A DNA stretch of 64,000 nucleotides from Candidatus Nitronauta litoralis (lineage in GTDB: Bacteria > Nitrospinota > Nitrospinia > Nitrospinales > Nitrospinaceae), in the NCBI GenBank assembly GCA_015698285.1, contig CP048685.1, forward strand, positions 3,408,060 to 3,472,059, read 5' to 3'. A program made the translations under genes and the position numbers. Shown piece after piece: positions 1 through 8,596 of this stretch. Positions within the stretch are counted from its first letter, which is position 1, and each line of letters opens with the position of its first letter. The notes below the pieces were generated by a model. The model had not been told where the DNA came from and did no database searches. It saw only the letters and a program-made list of their open reading frames with translations.

Positions 1-1847
1 ACCTGTTCCTCAAAAAAAAGACTTTGCTGTTTACCCTGACTGGTCTTTTCTTTTTTCTCATCATCGTTTTGTATTAAGGGGAAAACACGGACAACCCGCT
101 CTCCATCACCAAATTTAAACAGACTCTGAACCGGCTCTCCAAATCCTGAACGCGTATAGGGCAGGCTGAAAATTTTCTGAACATAGACCATGCCGCGGGA
201 TGTGAATATAGCCACAAGATCTTTTGTATTTGCCTGAACTATTGCAAGTGAAGAGTCATTCTCTTTAAATCGCAATGTCGACGGATCATTTAAGGTTTTT
301 AGTTTGCGTAACCAGCCGTTACGGCTTAAGACCAGAACAACGTCTTCGTGTTCAATAAAATCTTCGGCATTAAACTCAACGGTTTCGAGGTTAGCCTTCA
401 ATTTGGTTCTTCGCTTGTCTCCAAACTCTTTCTTAATCTCATCCAATTCATTAGTGACTTCCTGCCATATTTTCTTCTCCGAATTTAAAATGCTTTTGAG
501 ACGCTTTTGCTCCTTCAGCTTTTCTTTTTGCTCCTGAAGAATTTTCTCAATCTCAAGAGACACCAGACGGAATAAGGGTATATCAAGGATCGCTCCGCTT
601 TGTTCTTCGTCAAGTTTAAATGTCTTTTGAAGTTTTTGGCCTGCCTCTTTTTTTGACTTGGAGGAACGTATGAGTTTAAGTGCCTTGTCCAGGTTGTTAA
701 AAATAATGGCAAAGGCAGCCAGTAGATGAAGCCGTTTTTCAATCAGAGCCAGGTCGAAAGTCAACCTGCGTGTGACCACATCCTTGCGAAAATCCAGAAA
801 ATGAATACAGATTTCTTTTAGCGGCATGCGGGTTGGTTCGCCGCTGGGTTTGAGGCAATTAAAATTAATCTGAAAATTGCACTCAAGGTCCGTGTGCTTG
901 AACAAATAGGCCATTACCTTTTCAGAATCGACTGAACCTTTAAGCTCAAGCACAACCCGGATGCGATGGTCACTTTCATCACGTACATCAATGAGGCCTG
1001 GTACCTTCTTCGCAATAATGATCTCCGCAATCTTTTCAATCAACCTGGCTTTGTTTACACCGTAGGGGATAGCCGTCACAATGATCTGAGTCTTCCCACG
1101 GGGTAATTGTTCTGTTTCCCACTCGCCCCTCATTTTGAGCGCTCCCTGACCCTCCTCGTAAGCCTTGCGGATCTCCGTTTTAGAACTCAGCAAAATCCCG
1201 CCAGTCGGGAAATCGGGTCCTTTAATGTGTTTCATGATTTGAGGGGTAGATAACTCCCGGTCTTTGACAAGAGCCTTGAGTGCTTCCAGAGTTTCAGAAA
1301 GGTTATGACTTGGAAAGGAGCAGGCCATCCCTACTGCTATACCTGATGATCCATTGATCAGAAGATTGGGAACTCGAGAGGGTAGGACTACAGGCTCCTT
1401 CAGGGTATTGTCGTAGTTCGCCCTGAATTCAACTGTCTCCTTTTTAATATCACTAAGGAGGTACGAGGTGATCGGAGTCAGCCTTCCCTCTGTGTATCTG
1501 TATGCAGCTGGAGCATCCCCGTCGAGTGATCCGAAATTGCCTTTCCCGTCTACCAATGGATATCGCATTGAAAAATCCTGAGCCATGCGTACCATGGACT
1601 CATATGTGGAAGCGTCACCGTGAGGGTGGTACTTACCGAGGACTTCACCGATAATTTTGGCGGACTTTACCGGTTTGGCGTCCCCCGAAACCCCCATAGC
1701 ATGGATTGCATATAATATCCGCCTGTGGATAGGTTTCAGGCCATCCCGTACATCAGGGAGCGACCGAGAGACAATGGTCGAGAGGGCATAGGTCAGAAAG
1801 CGTGTTTCCAGCTCGGAAGCAATATCAGATGGTTTTTCTTTGGCCAT
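1..1847 (-). CDS. parC: Type IIA topoisomerase A subunit (ParC/GyrA), C-terminus beyond the window
   Basis: DNA-cleaving subunit of topoisomerase IV or gyrase; with its B subunit it passes one duplex through another using ATP. I translated the minus strand from ATG at 1847; the frame stays open to base 1, giving about 615 residues. The N-terminus has the family block LPDVRDGLKP (residues 30-39), HRRILYAI, the quinolone-region stretch HPHGDASTYE (74-83) and the active-site context AAYRYTE with catalytic Tyr118. The YES spacing and AAYRYTE resemble ParC-type proteins more than classical GyrA, but the C-terminal domain (and any GyrA box) is off the window, so ParC versus GyrA is not settled. The residue equivalent to GyrA Ser83/ParC Ser80 is alanine. 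No partner B subunit is visible in the window. Confidence 0.9.
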   Translation of the reverse strand, partial: MAKEKPSDIASELETRFLTYALSTIVSRSLPDVRDGLKPIHRRILYAIHAMGVSGDAKPVKSAKIIGEVLGKYHPHGDASTYESMVRMAQDFSMRYPLVDGKGNFGSLDGDAPAAYRYTEGRLTPITSYLLSDIKKETVEFRANYDNTLKEPVVLPSRVPNLLINGSSGIAVGMACSFPSHNLSETLEALKALVKDRELSTPQIMKHIKGPDFPTGGILLSSKTEIRKAYEEGQGALKMRGEWETEQLPRGKTQIIVTAIPYGVNKARLIEKIAEIIIAKKVPGLIDVRDESDHRIRVVLELKGSVDSEKVMAYLFKHTDLECNFQINFNCLKPSGEPTRMPLKEICIHFLDFRKDVVTRRLTFDLALIEKRLHLLAAFAIIFNNLDKALKLIRSSKSKKEAGQKLQKTFKLDEEQSGAILDIPLFRLVSLEIEKILQEQKEKLKEQKRLKSILNSEKKIWQEVTNELDEIKKEFGDKRRTKLKANLETVEFNAEDFIEHEDVVLVLSRNGWLRKLKTLNDPSTLRFKENDSSLAIVQANTKDLVAIFTSRGMVYVQKIFSLPYTRSGFGEPVQSLFKFGDGERVVRVFPLIQNDDEKKEKTSQGKQQSLFFEEQ

Positions 1848-2300
1848 TTCAGGATTATCGAAGATAAGGGTTTTGAGTGATTAATTCAGTCTGAGGGAGT
1901 TAAAAAGCGTTTTACCGGGCTTCGGCTTGAAAAGAAGGATACTAGCAAGAATAAAGGAAGATGAGCCTGGGTTGAAACCGGGCGAAAGGGCTTGATACTC
2001 TTAACTGTTTGATTTATCACATGGCTTGAGTATTGTAAAGGTGAAACCCTAAAAAACACCTGATTCCGGATTCCAGCCAGTTTTGAAAGGGGTAGGGGGG
2101 CCCGTTAGTCAATTAAGATAAAACTTTAGGCTTACGAACGCATCCTAAGAAAAGGGATTATTTATCAAAAGGTCCTCTCAATTGGTTATAAGACGGGCTT
2201 GCTTTTGATTTTTAACATCTTATCTTTGATAAGCAGCTTTCAATATTTTGACGGCCTCTGCCGGTTATACAGAGCCCGGATTCACCCATAGGAGATTTTC
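1848..2300. other. Intergenic region between divergent parC-like and mrp genes
   Basis: About 450 bp with no convincing gene. It should hold the divergent promoters for the topoisomerase (leftward) and mrp (rightward). A small dyad, CTTATC-TTT-GATAAG, lies near 2219-2233. I see no clear -35/-10 pair that I would call. Confidence 0.5.
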
Positions 2301-3398
2301 ATGTCTGAACAGGAAATTCAAACTGGAGTCATGACGGCCCTGAAAACCGTTATGGACCCTGATTTGCATAAGAACATAGTCGACCTTGGTTTTGTGAAAA
2401 ACATGAAAATAGAGGGTGGCAGCGTTTCTTTCGACGTTGAGTTGACAACGCCTGCTTGCCCCGTCAAGGAACAATTAAAAACGGAATGTCAGGAAAAAGT
2501 AGGAGCCGTTGAGGGAGTCAGTGAAGTTTCCGTCAACATGACTGCTGCTGTAAGGTCTACCGATCACTCACAACCCATCCTCACTACAGTAAAAAACATC
2601 ATTGCAGTTGCCAGTGGTAAAGGCGGTGTTGGTAAATCCACAGTGACCGTTAACCTGGCCTGTGCCCTTGCCCTGACAGGGGCAAAGGTGGGAATCATGG
2701 ATGGGGATATATACGGACCTAGTATTCCAAAAATGCTGGGCATCCCAATCTCACCACCAAAAGGCGGAGAGAACAATAAAATTTTTCCCCACGAAAAATA
2801 CGGCATGAAAGTAATATCTGCCGGTTTTTTGACTGAAGAAGGTCAGCCTTTAATGCTCCGTGGTCCCATGCTTGGAGGAATCATTCAGCAATTTCTGCAA
2901 AATGTGGAATGGGGTGAACTCGATTATCTGGTGATTGACCTGCCTCCTGGAACGGGGGATGTTCAGTTGACTCTCACGCAGAAGGCGCCTCTTTCCGGTG
3001 GGGTAATCGTCACCACGCCGCAGGAGATCAGCCTGATTGATGCCGAAAAAGGTGTCAAAATGTTCCAGCAGGTTAAAGTACCGGTGTTAGGTGTGGTAGA
3101 AAATATGAGCTGGTTTCAAACTGAAGAGAGCGACAAGAAATATTTCATCTTCGGGCAGGGTGGGGGACAAAAGCTGGCCAATCAATTCGAAACCACCATG
3201 CTGGGACAAATCCCGATCATCCCGAAAATTGTGGAAGCCGGTGATACAGGACAACCGATCACGATCACTGATCCGGATTCTCCAGCAGGGCTCGCTTACA
3301 GGAATCTCGCTGAGCAAGTCGCCGCGCAAATCAGTATCAATCAATTTAATAAAGAAGATAAAATCGATTCAGGCTTTGAACTCGCCTGGGAAGGGTAA
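2301..3398 (+). CDS. mrp: Mrp/NBP35-family P-loop ATPase with N-terminal DUF59 domain
   Basis: Cytosolic iron-sulfur cluster carrier or scaffold ATPase of the Mrp/ApbC family, 365 residues. Residues 1-80 are a DUF59 (MIP18-like) domain with DPDLHKNIVDLG and TTPACPVKEQ. From about residue 98 a deviant Walker A (GKGGVGKS, 106-113), MDGDIYGPS and a PPGTGDVQLT block define the ATPase. Most Mrp proteins carry a CPxC cluster-binding pair after ENMS; here that stretch reads ENMSWFQTEESDKKYFIFG and has no cysteine pair, which is unusual. The start has a GGAG ribosome site 8 bases upstream. It is followed 9 bp later by a DUF971 gene, a common partner, suggesting an operon that ends at the terminator at 3812. 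Confidence 0.93.
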   Translation: MSEQEIQTGVMTALKTVMDPDLHKNIVDLGFVKNMKIEGGSVSFDVELTTPACPVKEQLKTECQEKVGAVEGVSEVSVNMTAAVRSTDHSQPILTTVKNIIAVASGKGGVGKSTVTVNLACALALTGAKVGIMDGDIYGPSIPKMLGIPISPPKGGENNKIFPHEKYGMKVISAGFLTEEGQPLMLRGPMLGGIIQQFLQNVEWGELDYLVIDLPPGTGDVQLTLTQKAPLSGGVIVTTPQEISLIDAEKGVKMFQQVKVPVLGVVENMSWFQTEESDKKYFIFGQGGGQKLANQFETTMLGQIPIIPKIVEAGDTGQPITITDPDSPAGLAYRNLAEQVAAQISINQFNKEDKIDSGFELAWEG

Positions 3399-3407
3399 GG
3401 AGTACTA

Positions 3408-3785
3408 ATGAGTGAAAAGAACCCTTCACCTGTAGAGCAGCGCTACCAGGAAAAAAAGGAGTTGAGGCAGAGCCAGGAAGACACGCCGGTTCCACGTGAC
3501 ATAAAACAGATCGATCCTGTCACGTTGGGCATTACCTGGACTGACGATAAACAGTCTACCTATTCTGTACGAATGCTACGCGAAAGCTGTCCGTGCGCAC
3601 ACTGCATCGACGAGTGGTCTGGTGAGAAAAAAATTAAACCGGGAGATATTCCCGAAACCATTCGTCCACTGAAGATAAAGGCGGTCGGTCTCTACGCTCT
3701 TCAGTTCGACTGGAATGACGGCCATAGCACAGGACTTTATCCCTACGCCTTGCTTCGACAACTTGAAGGCAAGCAGCCCCTTTAG
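3408..3785 (+). CDS. DUF971 domain protein
   Basis: A 125-residue cytosolic protein. The core (about residues 35-120) fits DUF971, the N-terminal module related to gamma-butyrobetaine hydroxylase: it has DPVTLGITWTDD, the cysteine-rich CPCAHCIDEW, and IKAVGLYALQFDWNDGHSTGLYPY. Family members bind metal through such Cys/His residues and often sit beside mrp; the job is thought to relate to Fe-S or cofactor chemistry but is not established. RBS AAGGAG lies just upstream and the gene starts 9 bp after mrp, so translation is probably coupled. A strong terminator follows. Confidence 0.88.
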   Translation: MSEKNPSPVEQRYQEKKELRQSQEDTPVPRDIKQIDPVTLGITWTDDKQSTYSVRMLRESCPCAHCIDEWSGEKKIKPGDIPETIRPLKIKAVGLYALQFDWNDGHSTGLYPYALLRQLEGKQPL

Positions 3786-3811
3786 CTCACTCCAGTCACG
3801 GTAAAAAAAAG

Positions 3812-3842
3812 AAACCCCCGAAGGAAATACCTTCGGGGGTTT
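3812..3842. terminator. Bidirectional intrinsic terminator
   Basis: A perfect 13-bp stem, AAACCCCCGAAGG, five-base loop AAATA, CCTTCGGGGGTTT, with A-tract before and T-tract after. It sits between convergent genes (DUF971 ending at 3785 on + and the small ORF ending at 3861 on -) and can serve both. Confidence 0.93.
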
Positions 3843-3860
3843 TATTTTTAAACTAAACAA

Positions 3861-4085
3861 CTAATTAAGACTGTCGCGCTTTTTCTTCATTTCTGCGAGA
3901 AGGGCACGGGCGGCATCCTGGATTAGAGGTATAGCGTCTCCCTCATTTTCAAGATCATCCGGGTTCTGGATTTCTCCCTCCAAAGTTCCTTCTGTGGGTT
4001 CTGTGAACTTAATCACAAGTCCGCTACTATCCGTGGCAGTTTTTTCTTCCAGATCGATTGTCCAGTTCTTAAATGGTTGGTCCAT
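3861..4085 (-). CDS. Small acidic hypothetical protein
   Basis: A 74-residue protein, not recognised. It begins MDQPFKNWTIDLEEKTATDSS and ends with an amphipathic, charged helix (ALLAEMKKKRDSLN). No signal peptide or membrane segment. A strong ribosome site (AGGGGA) lies 6 bases before the ATG, and a terminator follows the stop, so the gene is credible despite its size. It follows the zinc-ribbon/PCP_red gene by about 60 bp on the same strand and probably belongs to the same transcript as the second Mrp ATPase. Confidence 0.7.
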   Translation of the reverse strand: MDQPFKNWTIDLEEKTATDSSGLVIKFTEPTEGTLEGEIQNPDDLENEGDAIPLIQDAARALLAEMKKKRDSLN

Positions 4086-4146
4086 GAATTTCCCCTGGGG
4101 ACGATAGTTTCAGATGGTCGTTGACCAGACACCTGATTGGGCCGGG

Positions 4147-4584
4147 TCACATACCCACTTTTTCACGAACCTCATCCATCAACTCCTCGTCGATCACTTT
4201 AACGCCACGCTCTTTAGCAAAATCGATTACTGTTTTCTTTGCCATGCCACGTACGAAGAAGGGGACCTTGGCCATTCTGTCCTTCGCTCCCTGAGTCCAC
4301 TCCACTTCATTTTTTGGCGGTTCGGCCTGTTTCAATTCTTCCTTACCCTGAGCCAGTGTAGATCCCACCATACTCATTGGGCCCGATCCGACCTCTGATT
4401 CACCACCCATTTCAACGCCGAGCTTACTGACAAACTCAGTTTCGAACCGGTTGGTGAGCATGGCGATGGCGTACCCACATTTTTTGCATTTAAAACTAAG
4501 GCTGATGGAACGATTGGATTCGTTGAACAGCCCGTCTTTTTGGGTTTCCATTTGCTCGTCACACTTGATACATAAAAATTTCAT
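4147..4584 (-). CDS. Zinc-ribbon plus PCP_red-like domain protein
   Basis: A 145-residue protein. The N-terminus has two CxxC pairs (Cys5/Cys8 and Cys33/Cys36), a zinc ribbon or possible metal site. The C-terminal ~50 residues (WTQGAKDRMAKVPFFVRGMAKK, then FAKERGVKVIDEELMDEVRE) match the small helical PCP_red domain known from the C-terminus of light-independent protochlorophyllide reductase subunit B and from stand-alone proteins in non-phototrophs. It lies 18 bp downstream of an Mrp-type ATPase, which suggests a role linked to Fe-S protein maturation. That functional link is inference. Confidence 0.82.
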   Translation of the reverse strand: MKFLCIKCDEQMETQKDGLFNESNRSISLSFKCKKCGYAIAMLTNRFETEFVSKLGVEMGGESEVGSGPMSMVGSTLAQGKEELKQAEPPKNEVEWTQGAKDRMAKVPFFVRGMAKKTVIDFAKERGVKVIDEELMDEVREKVGM

Positions 4585-4602
4585 TCTTCCTCCTGCTTTC
4601 CT

Positions 4603-5496
4603 TTATTTGGAACCAGTTTCGATAAATTTTAGTATTTTGTCTACCACACCGGAAATAGCTTTTCCGGTTGGTGAGTCTTTGAATTCTGAATAAAACAATG
4701 AACCCGAATCTGTTCTACGTGAGATTCGAGTATCAAAGGGAACTCTTCCCAGAAAAGTCACACCTTTTTTCTTAGCAAGTTCCTCGGTGTCTTCGCCTTC
4801 GAAAAGCTCTCCTTCTTCATTACAATGGGGGCACACATAGGTTGCCATATTTTCCACCAGGCCTATGATGGGAACACCCAGGCTGGTATTTTTGGTGATT
4901 GATTTGGTCACAATATGTTGAGAGGCATTTGAAGGGATCGTGATTTCCACAACACCCGCCAATTCTGGAACCAGGTCGCGAATATTATCCATTCGATCGC
5001 TTCCCGGCGGCATGTCAATCAACAGGTAATCCAATTCACCCCATTTCGTGTCCGTTAAAAGCTCACGAAGCGCTGTGCATTCCATTGTACTGACCCAGAC
5101 GGCCGTAGCGTCTTTACCTTCAGTCCACATTACTGGGGCATCTGCTGAGGGGAGCAACATGTCCATCGACATGATTTTGATCCCTAGAGAACCTTCTCCC
5201 GGTTGCACCCCATCCTCCTCAACATTAAGCTTCACGTCATTAGGGACGCCCAGAAGTTTGGCAATGCTTGGTCCGTTGAGGTCTGCATCAAGAATACCCA
5301 CCTTGTGACCCTGCATTGCAAGACACGCAGCAACATTTGCAGTTAATGAACTCTTGCCGACACCACCCTTACCGGAAAGAAGGGCGACTTTGTGCTTTAT
5401 TTGGTCCAGACGGGATCGTAACTTCTCCCGCTGGCTTACAACCTGACCGATGATATTGGAACCACCATCGGTGGCCAGGTCATCATAGGTTTTCAT
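4603..5496 (-). CDS. Second Mrp/NBP35-family P-loop ATPase (no DUF59)
   Basis: A 297-residue Fe-S carrier-type ATPase. Residues 42-49 are the deviant Walker A GKGGVGKS, followed by ADLNGPSIAKLLG, the DMPPGSDR block and VENMATYVCPHCNEEG, whose CPxC pair is the expected cluster-binding motif. It lacks the N-terminal DUF59 domain of the paralogue at 2301, which in turn lacks the CPxC pair. I chose the ATG at 5496 because AGGAGG lies 5-6 bases upstream; an in-frame ATG at 5544 would add 16 residues without a ribosome site. The zinc-ribbon/PCP_red gene follows on the same strand. Confidence 0.9.
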   Translation of the reverse strand: MKTYDDLATDGGSNIIGQVVSQREKLRSRLDQIKHKVALLSGKGGVGKSSLTANVAACLAMQGHKVGILDADLNGPSIAKLLGVPNDVKLNVEEDGVQPGEGSLGIKIMSMDMLLPSADAPVMWTEGKDATAVWVSTMECTALRELLTDTKWGELDYLLIDMPPGSDRMDNIRDLVPELAGVVEITIPSNASQHIVTKSITKNTSLGVPIIGLVENMATYVCPHCNEEGELFEGEDTEELAKKKGVTFLGRVPFDTRISRRTDSGSLFYSEFKDSPTGKAISGVVDKILKFIETGSK

Positions 5497-5838
5497 GGAA
5501 CCTCCTGAAATGATGGGAAAGCCGCATTCACTGCGGGGAAACACACCCTATCATATAGAATGTCGTGATTATTGGGAAGGTTTTGTTTGCCCAATTTATT
5601 GGCTTCGGGCTATTGAAATCGGACAGAACTGTCCCATATTATAAATGCAGCCGAGATCCCAACCTTTTTAAAGAGAGGGAGCCATGAATCCACCTGACCA
5701 GAAAAGTTAAAACCAAACACTTTCAAGTTCCTATATAATTAGGCACATACCGCGCCCAGCGGAAATGGAATGGGGACCCCGGGTTGTAAGGCCCGGTGAG
5801 TCCCCTCGATTTTTTGGGATCTTTCTCCAGTCATCAAT
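5497..5838. other. Intergenic region, nothing recognised
   Basis: About 340 bp between the divergent second Mrp gene and the hypothetical gene at 5839. It contains GC-rich runs (around 5770-5805) but no convincing ORF, hairpin or promoter that I can support. Confidence 0.4.
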
Positions 5839-6255
5839 ATGCTGAAAAAAGAGGAAACTATCCTTAAAGAGATCCTGTGGGGTGAAAGACCCTATCACCA
5901 TCTCTCCTTTTTGAAGATCAACCATAGCCTTACCTCCGAAGGCCACAGGATCGAAAATCCCCGCCATTTGAATATTGTGGCAAAGATTGAAGATTTGGCG
6001 CGGGGGATCCTTCGCTATTATAAAGAACCTTCAAAACTACAGGAATGGGCTCGATTCATTCTGGAAGCCAATGAACTGTATGACCTGGACCTCGGTAATA
6101 ATGAATGGGCGGATCAATTTTTAAAAGAGCTGAAAAATATTTCTACAGGAAACGCTCTTGAGCAGAAGGTACTTGACCATGCCCGCGAAATCATGCCCTT
6201 TTTCCCAAAGAAAAGAGCGCTCGGTGAACCTGAAATTCCCGGCAACCCGACCTGA
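5839..6255 (+). CDS. Hypothetical cytosolic protein
   Basis: A 138-residue protein, not recognised. It is soluble and helix-rich, with blocks KIEDLARGILRYYKEPSKLQEWARFILEA and LEQKVLDHAREIMPFF, and a proline/glycine-rich tail. It has no Cys pair, signal peptide or membrane segment. The ribosome site is weak, so an upstream start is possible, though none stands out. It precedes truA by about 80 bp on the same strand and could share its transcript. Confidence 0.6.
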   Translation: MLKKEETILKEILWGERPYHHLSFLKINHSLTSEGHRIENPRHLNIVAKIEDLARGILRYYKEPSKLQEWARFILEANELYDLDLGNNEWADQFLKELKNISTGNALEQKVLDHAREIMPFFPKKRALGEPEIPGNPT

Positions 6256-6338
6256 CCTCTAAAAGTTACAATCCTTCTTTCATATTCGGTTGAAATCAGT
6301 ATCATGACCAGCCCATCCCATTTTGTTAGAATTCCTCA

Positions 6339-7094
6339 ATGCGCAAACTCAAAATAACGATTGAATACGATGGAACGAATTACCAGGGGTGGCAATGCCA
6401 GCCCAAGGCCCCGACTATCCAGGAACTTCTACAAAGGAAGCTGGAGGTAATCACCAAAACCCGCACCACTATCTACGGATCTGGGCGAACAGACTCCGGG
6501 GTTCATGCAAAAGGGCAGGTGGCCCATTTTTTTACGGAGTCCACCATGACCCTGCGGGAATTCCTGAAAGCCCTCAACAGTTGCCTTCCTCCAGAGGTAG
6601 TCATCCTGAAGGTCGAAGAGGCCGATTCGAATTTTCATTCCCAGAAATCGGCTGTCTGCAAATTATATCGGTATTCAATTTTGAACCGGGATTTCCCTTC
6701 GGCCCTGGATTGCCGATTTGCCCACTACATCGCCACACCCCTCGATGTTGATGCGATGCGCACCGCTGCCCAGGTGGTGGTGGGATGCCACGATTTCACT
6801 TCTTTCAGGGGCAGGGGATGTACGGCAAAAACCGCTATCCGAGCCATCCACGAATGCCAGATTGTAACGGAAGGCGACTATATCCGGATTGATATCCAGG
6901 GGGATGGTTTTTTAAGGAACATGGTACGAATCATAGCGGGCACCCTGATTCAGATTGGAAAAGGGAAAATGGATGTCGGTGAAATGCAGCGGATTCTGGA
7001 TGCCAAAAACCGCAACCTGGCGGGACCTACAGCCCCTTCCCGCGGCCTTTGCCTGGAGTGGGTTTCCTATGAACCCCGGAATTATCAGGATTAA
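6339..7094 (+). CDS. truA: tRNA pseudouridine(38-40) synthase TruA
   Basis: Isomerises uridines 38-40 in the anticodon arm of many tRNAs to pseudouridine. The 251-residue length is typical. The N-terminus ITIEYDGTNYQGWQCQP is the family signature; the catalytic aspartate is Asp52 in GSGRTDSGVHA. The C-terminal half has DFTSFRGRGC and the RNA-binding GDGFLRNMVRIIAGTL. The Met start is the first of the frame and aligns with the usual family N-terminus. Confidence 0.96.
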   Translation: MRKLKITIEYDGTNYQGWQCQPKAPTIQELLQRKLEVITKTRTTIYGSGRTDSGVHAKGQVAHFFTESTMTLREFLKALNSCLPPEVVILKVEEADSNFHSQKSAVCKLYRYSILNRDFPSALDCRFAHYIATPLDVDAMRTAAQVVVGCHDFTSFRGRGCTAKTAIRAIHECQIVTEGDYIRIDIQGDGFLRNMVRIIAGTLIQIGKGKMDVGEMQRILDAKNRNLAGPTAPSRGLCLEWVSYEPRNYQD

Positions 7095-7504
7095 ATTTTG
7101 GAAGCCTTTTTTAATGAGAAATTTGTTTAAGGGCCTTCTAAATGAAAACAATTAGGAGGTCTCACTTTCCTTCGATAAACTCAAGAGAGGCTCTAAGCTC
7201 AGGGTGACATTTTTGATCCCATCTTGTCATTCTGATGAGCCTCCAGGCGAAGAAGAATCTCGCCTTGGATTTTGTATTTGAAAATCCCTCTCCTTGTAAG
7301 GCGAGGGTATGGGAGGGGCCATCAATATAACCTTCTCTGTATCCCTTCCTTTTAGAATGAAGAGAGGACAGTTTTTAGAGAATCAAACGATTTCCGCATG
7401 CCACACAAAGCCCTCATCCAGCGAAACAAAGTGAGATGGTTGCCACAGGCGACAGGTTCGGGTATAAATTAATGTTTTATTTATGAAAATGAGGCGATCG
7501 AACC
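7095..7504. other. Intergenic region with repeat-like sequence
   Basis: About 410 bp without a gene, between truA and leuB. It contains a stretch typical of dispersed intergenic repeats (CTCAGGGTGACA near 7200, then TTGTCATTCTGA near 7225), and a palindrome-like CCCTCTCC-TTGTAAGG-CGAGGG (about 7285-7308) that runs into the 51-bp repeat annotated at 7303. A leuB promoter is expected near 7440-7500 but I cannot identify it. Confidence 0.5.
7303..7353. repeat. Dispersed intergenic repeat, copy 1
   Basis: About 50 bp beginning GAGGGTATGGGAGGGG, then CATCAATATAACC, CTCTGTATCCC and ending CTTCCTTTT. It matches 9827-9876 at roughly three quarters of positions, in the same orientation. Both copies follow a short dyad and lie in non-coding DNA flanking leuB-asd. 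Confidence 0.6.
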
Positions 7505-8596
7505 ATGTCTGAAAAGTTTAATATTACGGTGCTCCCCGGGGACGGAATCGGCCCTGAAGTCATGACCGAAGCGATTAAAGTTTTACGGGTTGTGGAGCAA
7601 AAACTGGGTCTGACCCTGGAGCTAAAAGAATGTCCGGTAGGTGGGGCGGCTTACGATGCCACCGGCCATCCACTGCCTGAAGAAACCCTCAAGAAAGCGG
7701 AAAGTGCTGACGCAGTTTTACTCGGTGCAGTCGGCGGACCCAAATGGGAAACCATAGACTTTTCATTGAGACCGGAACGCGCCTTATTGGGCCTTCGCTC
7801 CAGCCTGGGCCTGTTTGCCAATTTAAGACCGGCAAAAATCTTCAGCGCATTAACCAACGCTTCCACTCTCAAGCCGGAAGTGGTCGAAGGATTGGACATC
7901 ATGGTGGTCCGAGAGCTGACCGGCGGTATTTATTTCGGTGAACCCCGCGGAACCGGGACCACTCCGGAAGGCGAGAAAAAAGGCTTCAACACTCTGGTTT
8001 ATACGGAGAGTGAAGTCCGGAGAATCGCCGCCATCGCGTTTGATGTGGCCAAAAAAAGAGACAAAAAGGTATGTTCCGTCGACAAGGCCAATGTACTCGA
8101 GTGCACCGGATTCTGGCGTGAGGTCGTGATCGACGCACATAAGGCGCATCCTGAAATCGAACTGTCCCATATGTATGTCGACAACGCCGCCATGCAACTG
8201 GTCCGCAATCCAAAACAGTTCGACGTAATCGTCACAACCAATATGTTCGGCGACATCCTGAGCGACGAGGCTTCAATGTTGACCGGTTCCATCGGCATGC
8301 TGCCGTCTGCCAGCCTTGGAGAAAAACACGCGATGTATGAACCGATCCATGGGAGCGCCCCTGATATCGCAGGGCAGGACAAAGCAAACCCTCTTGCAAC
8401 GATTATGTCTGCAGGCATGATGTTCAAGTATTCCTTTAACAGGGAGGATGTTCACGATGCCCTTGAAAAGGTGGTCGAATCAGTTCTGGAAGAAGGGTAC
8501 AGAACGCCGGATATCATGTCCGATGGTATGAAGCAGGTAGGGTGTAAGGAGATGGGTGACTTGGTAGCTAAAGGGGTAGGAGAGAATTTAGCGTGA
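7505..8596 (+). CDS. leuB: 3-isopropylmalate dehydrogenase LeuB
   Basis: Oxidises and decarboxylates 3-isopropylmalate to 2-oxoisocaproate with NAD+, the third step of leucine synthesis. The 363-residue length fits. Visible blocks are [11 protein letters not shown] at the N-terminus, [15 protein letters not shown], the substrate region [15 protein letters not shown], the metal-binding block [16 protein letters not shown] and [15 protein letters not shown], characteristic of LeuB. Its TGA stop overlaps the GTG start of asd (GTGA), so the two genes are translationally coupled. Confidence 0.96.
   Translation: MSEKFNITVLPGDGIGPEVMTEAIKVLRVVEQKLGLTLELKECPVGGAAYDATGHPLPEETLKKAESADAVLLGAVGGPKWETIDFSLRPERALLGLRSSLGLFANLRPAKIFSALTNASTLKPEVVEGLDIMVVRELTGGIYFGEPRGTGTTPEGEKKGFNTLVYTESEVRRIAAIAFDVAKKRDKKVCSVDKANVLECTGFWREVVIDAHKAHPEIELSHMYVDNAAMQLVRNPKQFDVIVTTNMFGDILSDEASMLTGSIGMLPSASLGEKHAMYEPIHGSAPDIAGQDKANPLATIMSAGMMFKYSFNREDVHDALEKVVESVLEEGYRTPDIMSDGMKQVGCKEMGDLVAKGVGENLA

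Noticed and set aside
5731..5967. Minus-strand ORF overlapping the hypothetical gene at 5839
   Set aside because: No ribosome site, and it runs through intergenic DNA; the plus-strand frame has better composition.
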